A stretch of DNA of 23,433 bases from positions 1 through 23,433 of IMG/VR virus record IMGVR_UViG_3300024062_000070. One strand, 5' to 3'. Position 1 is the first letter of the stretch; every line of letters begins with the position of its first letter. Shown here piece by piece: positions 20,970 to 23,433 of this stretch. This DNA is from a virus. The position numbers and the translations under genes were made by a program. Under the pieces are notes generated by a model that saw only the letters and a program-made list of their open reading frames with translations, was not told the DNA's origin and searched no databases.

Positions 20970-21473
20970 CTATCCATTATCGGGTAGGAAATCAATGTAT
21001 TTGTCACGCTCTATGTACAGATTTATACATAGGCAATCTGCCACACCATCGTGATATAGTTTATGACCCCTTTTACTTTTAAATTGTTTAGCGTAGTCAC
21101 TGTAGAATTTTTTAGTAAGTTCTTGAGCTATAGTTTTTGAGGGGTTGGTGGGGCTGACTGATAATCTCTTCGTAAAGGAAGTCCAGCGTTGAGGTGTGAT
21201 ATATTCAACCAGCTGACAGTAGAGGTGGGCTAAAGCATGACACTGTCCAACAATAAACCCTTGTGTAAATGTCGCTTTGGCACCCTGGCCGGGGCGAGCG
21301 GTGATCTTTTCCACGTAAGCTATTTCTGGTTTCCACTCATATAATTTCCTAGCTACATGGAACGTGTCGATGCCCTGGCCTTGGTTTTTAAAGGGTAAAG
21401 CGTCTATTGGTTTCCCTCCTTCAAACAAAACCATTGCACCTTTACGTCCAGTGTCGAGCGTGATGTACCTCAA
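20970..21473 (-). CDS. RuvC-like Holliday junction resolvase
   Basis: 167 residues, starting at TTG (21471-21473), with AAAAAGGAG seven bases upstream. The RNase H-fold RuvC catalytic set is present: YITLDTGRKGA (Asp7), AYVEKI (Glu55), and HDGVADCLCI (Asp142, Asp146) at the C-terminal helix. PQRWTSF (about 94-100) matches the 'v.P..W' strand of RuvC-type resolvases. Size is normal. Such phage enzymes cut branched DNA during replication and packaging. It faces away from the helicase gene, sharing a 99-base region with it. The family is firm; the substrate is inferred. Confidence 0.86.
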   Translation of the reverse strand: MRYITLDTGRKGAMVLFEGGKPIDALPFKNQGQGIDTFHVARKLYEWKPEIAYVEKITARPGQGAKATFTQGFIVGQCHALAHLYCQLVEYITPQRWTSFTKRLSVSPTNPSKTIAQELTKKFYSDYAKQFKSKRGHKLYHDGVADCLCINLYIERDKYIDFLPDNG

Positions 21474-21493
21474 AACTTTTCTCCTTTTTAGGA

Positions 21494-21522
21494 TTGACAG
21501 TCTATTAAGTTTTAAATAACTT
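21494..21522 (+). promoter_or_regulatory. Promoter-like site ahead of the helicase gene
   Basis: TTGACA (21494-21499) is followed after 17 bases by TAACTT (21517-21522); the -10 is weak. The ten bases TTGACAGTCT are identical to those at 19926-19935. It lies in the gap between the divergent resolvase and helicase genes, so it may drive the replication module. Confidence 0.45.
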
Positions 21523-21572
21523 TCACCCTGCTTTATTTGTTACTTTACCATACCCCTAGTGTTGGAGATTGT

Positions 21573-23048
21573 ATGTTGGCTGTAGATGTATGTGCCCACC
21601 TCAAAATGACCCAAGAAATAAAGATTAGATCTAAGCACCGCATTGACGTAGGTAGGTTTATAGACATCCCCCGGAAGAAACTGATAGACACTATCAGGCC
21701 ACTACTAGCTGAAGCTTCCGATAAATTCCCAGACCTAGTAAAAGTTTTAGTTTCAAATGACCAGACCTTTTATACTCAACTGACAGATGAATTATTTAAG
21801 AAGGGTGATTGTGATTGGGTCACACCTGCCCTAGAGCTTTCCAACCTGAAAATATTCATGGACGCTGAGTGCGTGTCCAACGTTGAGACCGATAAATTTT
21901 TCATACAAGATACTGACACCGGGAGGTTATCACCTCTGCCGTACTCTACCTGGTACCACTCTATACCTGACTCTAAAGATAGGGCGAACGCTAGACTTGG
22001 AGCTCCGCTTGGAATTAAAAGGTTTGATAAAGGTAGGAGTGATGGGACCTGGGACGACATCATAGCGTCACCGGGAGGTAAAGATATTCCGGTACTAGCT
22101 TTCCAGGAGCATGAACCTCCTCTATGGGCGAGGGTTTCCCTTCCAGCTGATAGTAGTACGATAGTGCTTCAAGATATTCTAGACCTATGGGACATTGTTT
22201 TCCTGCAGAATAAGGAGCAGATCAATGCGGCTAAAAGTTGGCTACACTACGCCCAAACATATAGAGCACTCACAATCCCTGTTCTTTCTGGAGTGAAAGG
22301 TGCAGGTAAATCTTTGTGGGTGGCCACCAACAAACTTGTGTTCAATCACATACATGACCCCAACCGAAACTCCACCGACACCAGGTTCAACACCTTCCTT
22401 TCTAAAGTAGAATACTGTCCACTAGAAGAATTTAAAATCAAGCCCGTCACGCTTCGGAGATATATCGGTGACTACCAGGCCATTGAACGTAAGGGTCAAG
22501 ATCAAGTAATGGAAAGGGTGTGGGCTAACTTTAGTGTAACAGTTAACCCCTCTACTAGAGTCCCCCTTGAACCCGACGAAAGAATATTTTCTGTTTTCGA
22601 TATCAGTAACGTGGACCTTAAAACCCTTTGGTCCGAGGAAAAGCTTAGGACTTTTTATAATGCTATCGAGGACGGTAAGCCTCATAAGTTTAAAACTGAC
22701 TGGTATAATTATATAAAAAATTTCCAGCCAACTATCCCCAACAATAAATCCTTCAAAGGTAAGCGGTTCAGGACTCTAGTTCTGGAGGGCCTAAGCCCCA
22801 AGTGGGCTTTCCTCCGAGAGACCTGTCTTGACACTAAGACTAGTATTTCCCTCAAGCAATTACGTACCAGATTTAATGAGAAGTCTAAAAACTCAATAGG
22901 TTCACTATATCTAGATCATGAGGTCAAGTATTGGCTGATTAAAATGGCTGATATAGGTGAGGTGATTGGCACTCTAGTCTACGATGAGGACGGTAAAGCT
23001 AGTATAGCATGTAGGGTTGACCCTCGGGACGACCTTTCCCTGCTATAA
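21573..23048 (+). CDS. SF3 / D5-like DNA helicase (DUF5906-like NTPase)
   Basis: 491 residues from ATG 21573, chosen because TTGGAG lies five bases upstream; the frame is open to TTG 21537, but no ribosome site supports that. Walker A is SGVKGAGKS (about 239-247), LEEF (about 288-291) could be Walker B, and NFSVTVNPS (about 320-328) with the following PDERIFSVFD fits sensor/motif C and the 'R(R/I)F' segment of phage D5/DUF5906 replication helicases. The N-terminal ~230 residues show no clear primase motif (no zinc finger or DxD set), so primer synthesis may lie elsewhere. It forms rings that unwind DNA. A terminator follows the stop at once. Confidence 0.78.
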   Translation: MLAVDVCAHLKMTQEIKIRSKHRIDVGRFIDIPRKKLIDTIRPLLAEASDKFPDLVKVLVSNDQTFYTQLTDELFKKGDCDWVTPALELSNLKIFMDAECVSNVETDKFFIQDTDTGRLSPLPYSTWYHSIPDSKDRANARLGAPLGIKRFDKGRSDGTWDDIIASPGGKDIPVLAFQEHEPPLWARVSLPADSSTIVLQDILDLWDIVFLQNKEQINAAKSWLHYAQTYRALTIPVLSGVKGAGKSLWVATNKLVFNHIHDPNRNSTDTRFNTFLSKVEYCPLEEFKIKPVTLRRYIGDYQAIERKGQDQVMERVWANFSVTVNPSTRVPLEPDERIFSVFDISNVDLKTLWSEEKLRTFYNAIEDGKPHKFKTDWYNYIKNFQPTIPNNKSFKGKRFRTLVLEGLSPKWAFLRETCLDTKTSISLKQLRTRFNEKSKNSIGSLYLDHEVKYWLIKMADIGEVIGTLVYDEDGKASIACRVDPRDDLSLL

Positions 23049-23052
23049 AAAA

Positions 23053-23093
23053 AGACCCCCCTATAAATAGGAGGGTCTAATTTGCTTTATTTT
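23053..23093 (+). terminator. Rho-independent terminator after the helicase gene
   Basis: AGACCCCCCTA (23053-23063) pairs with TAGGAGGGTCT (23068-23078), with one C-A mismatch and loop TAAA, giving a G/C-rich stem. A T-rich run (AATTTGCTTTATTTT) follows. The A-run before the stem could make it work in both directions. It lies directly after the helicase stop TAA. Confidence 0.85.
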
Positions 23094-23195
23094 GGTACCA
23101 ACACCCCTGAGTGTCGTCTCCACAAATTCTATATAGCCTATGTTTGGGCGTAGATCAATATTTTTTAGTCAATTTTTTACAGGTAGGGATTAGTT

Positions 23196-23369
23196 ATGGG
23201 AAAGTTCAAAGTTTTAAACATCTTAGAGGGTCGTCCAAGGCTAGTAAATGTAGACCGGATTGAATCTGCAGAGATAAGAGAGGGGAGGTTGGTTATCTTT
23301 ATTGGCGACGAAATGTTGAAGTTGATTGGATATGATCTAGAAGATTTCGGGAGGTACCTCAATGAGTAA
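23196..23369 (+). CDS. Small protein, unknown function, before polymerase gene
   Basis: 57 residues: MGKFKVLNILEGRPRLVNVD, then ESAEIREGRLVIFIGDEMLK and ending GRYLNE. It is probably a small beta-rich fold with a helix at the end; no motif is recognised. GGTAGGGAT precedes ATG 23196. Its stop overlaps the next gene start (ATGAGTAA), so it is co-translated with the putative polymerase and might be an accessory of it. The 147 bases between the helicase stop and this start hold the terminator and no other gene that I can see. Confidence 0.72.
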   Translation: MGKFKVLNILEGRPRLVNVDRIESAEIREGRLVIFIGDEMLKLIGYDLEDFGRYLNE

Positions 23370-23433
23370 ATTGTTTATAGATTTTGAATTTAATTCCACG
23401 TCCGAACCGCTCCTAAACGTGTGGTGTGTAGCG
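23362..23433 (+). CDS. Probable DNA polymerase with N-terminal 3'-5' exonuclease (3' end outside window)
   Basis: Only 24 codons are visible: MSKLFIDFEFNSTSEPLLNV followed by WCVA. FIDFEFNS carries the DxE (Asp7, Glu9) Exo I motif of DnaQ-like exonucleases, as at the start of phage family A DNA polymerases. GGGAGG lies eight bases before the ATG, and the gene overlaps the previous stop. After a resolvase and helicase, a polymerase is the expected gene; a stand-alone exonuclease is the alternative. Confidence 0.6.
   Translation, partial: MSKLFIDFEFNSTSEPLLNVWCVA

Noticed and set aside
21537-21572. TTG start for the helicase
   Set aside because: There is no ribosome site before it, while TTGGAG lies five bases before ATG 21573.

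Overview
The window is a stretch of a tailed-phage genome of the contractile-tail (myovirus) type. The evidence is a near-complete tail and baseplate operon of recognisable families in canonical order, then fibre genes, a variable accessory and lysis region, and the start of a DNA replication module. No integrase, repressor, rRNA, tRNA or CRISPR is visible. The host is not identifiable from sequence alone. Secreted lipoproteins, an M15 peptidase and c-type cytochrome motifs point to a Gram-negative host with a cytochrome c maturation system. The cytochrome-like lipoproteins resemble, from memory, proteins of Bdellovibrionota, Myxococcota or Planctomycetota; that is a hint, not a host assignment.

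Layout. 1-1220: a DUF3383-type tail sheath that appears to be split over two reading frames. 1233-2339: tail tube, then a tail assembly chaperone with a T TTT TTG slip site giving a -1 frameshifted longer product. 2342-8825: tape measure, Dit-like hub protein, baseplate plug, gpD/gp27-like hub, Gp138-like spike, gp25/GP46-like wedge and baseplate J. 8836-15904: a DUF2612-like baseplate protein fused to a large beta-rich adhesin-like region, a collar-type short fibre with HxH motifs, two small proteins, a 1131-residue fibre and a small protein after it. These genes are closely packed on the + strand, many with overlapping stop/start codons.

15905-19278 is an accessory cassette of small exported proteins. 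It holds a secreted SGNH esterase, a one-helix membrane protein, a 484-residue lipoprotein with one CxxCH haem motif, a 107-residue lipoprotein mini-cytochrome c (CxxCH plus Met-Pro-Pro), a Cys-rich lipoprotein and a Gly-rich secreted protein. Three of these genes are preceded by extended -10 promoter-like sites, two of which lie inside inverted repeats. 19275-19909 is a three-gene minus-strand block (holin- or spanin-like helix protein, Cys-rich lipoprotein, small Cys-rich exported protein). 19983-20859 is a plus-strand block with an M15 peptidase (probable endolysin), a zinc-finger-like protein and small unknowns.

20970-23433 begins the replication module: a minus-strand RuvC-like resolvase, a plus-strand SF3/D5-like helicase followed by a strong terminator, a small unknown gene, and the first 24 codons of a protein with a DxE exonuclease motif, probably a DNA polymerase.

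The most unusual content is the pair of phage-encoded c-type cytochrome lipoproteins between the fibre and lysis genes. Also notable are the split sheath and a shared small domain found in the sheath N-half and inserted inside baseplate J.
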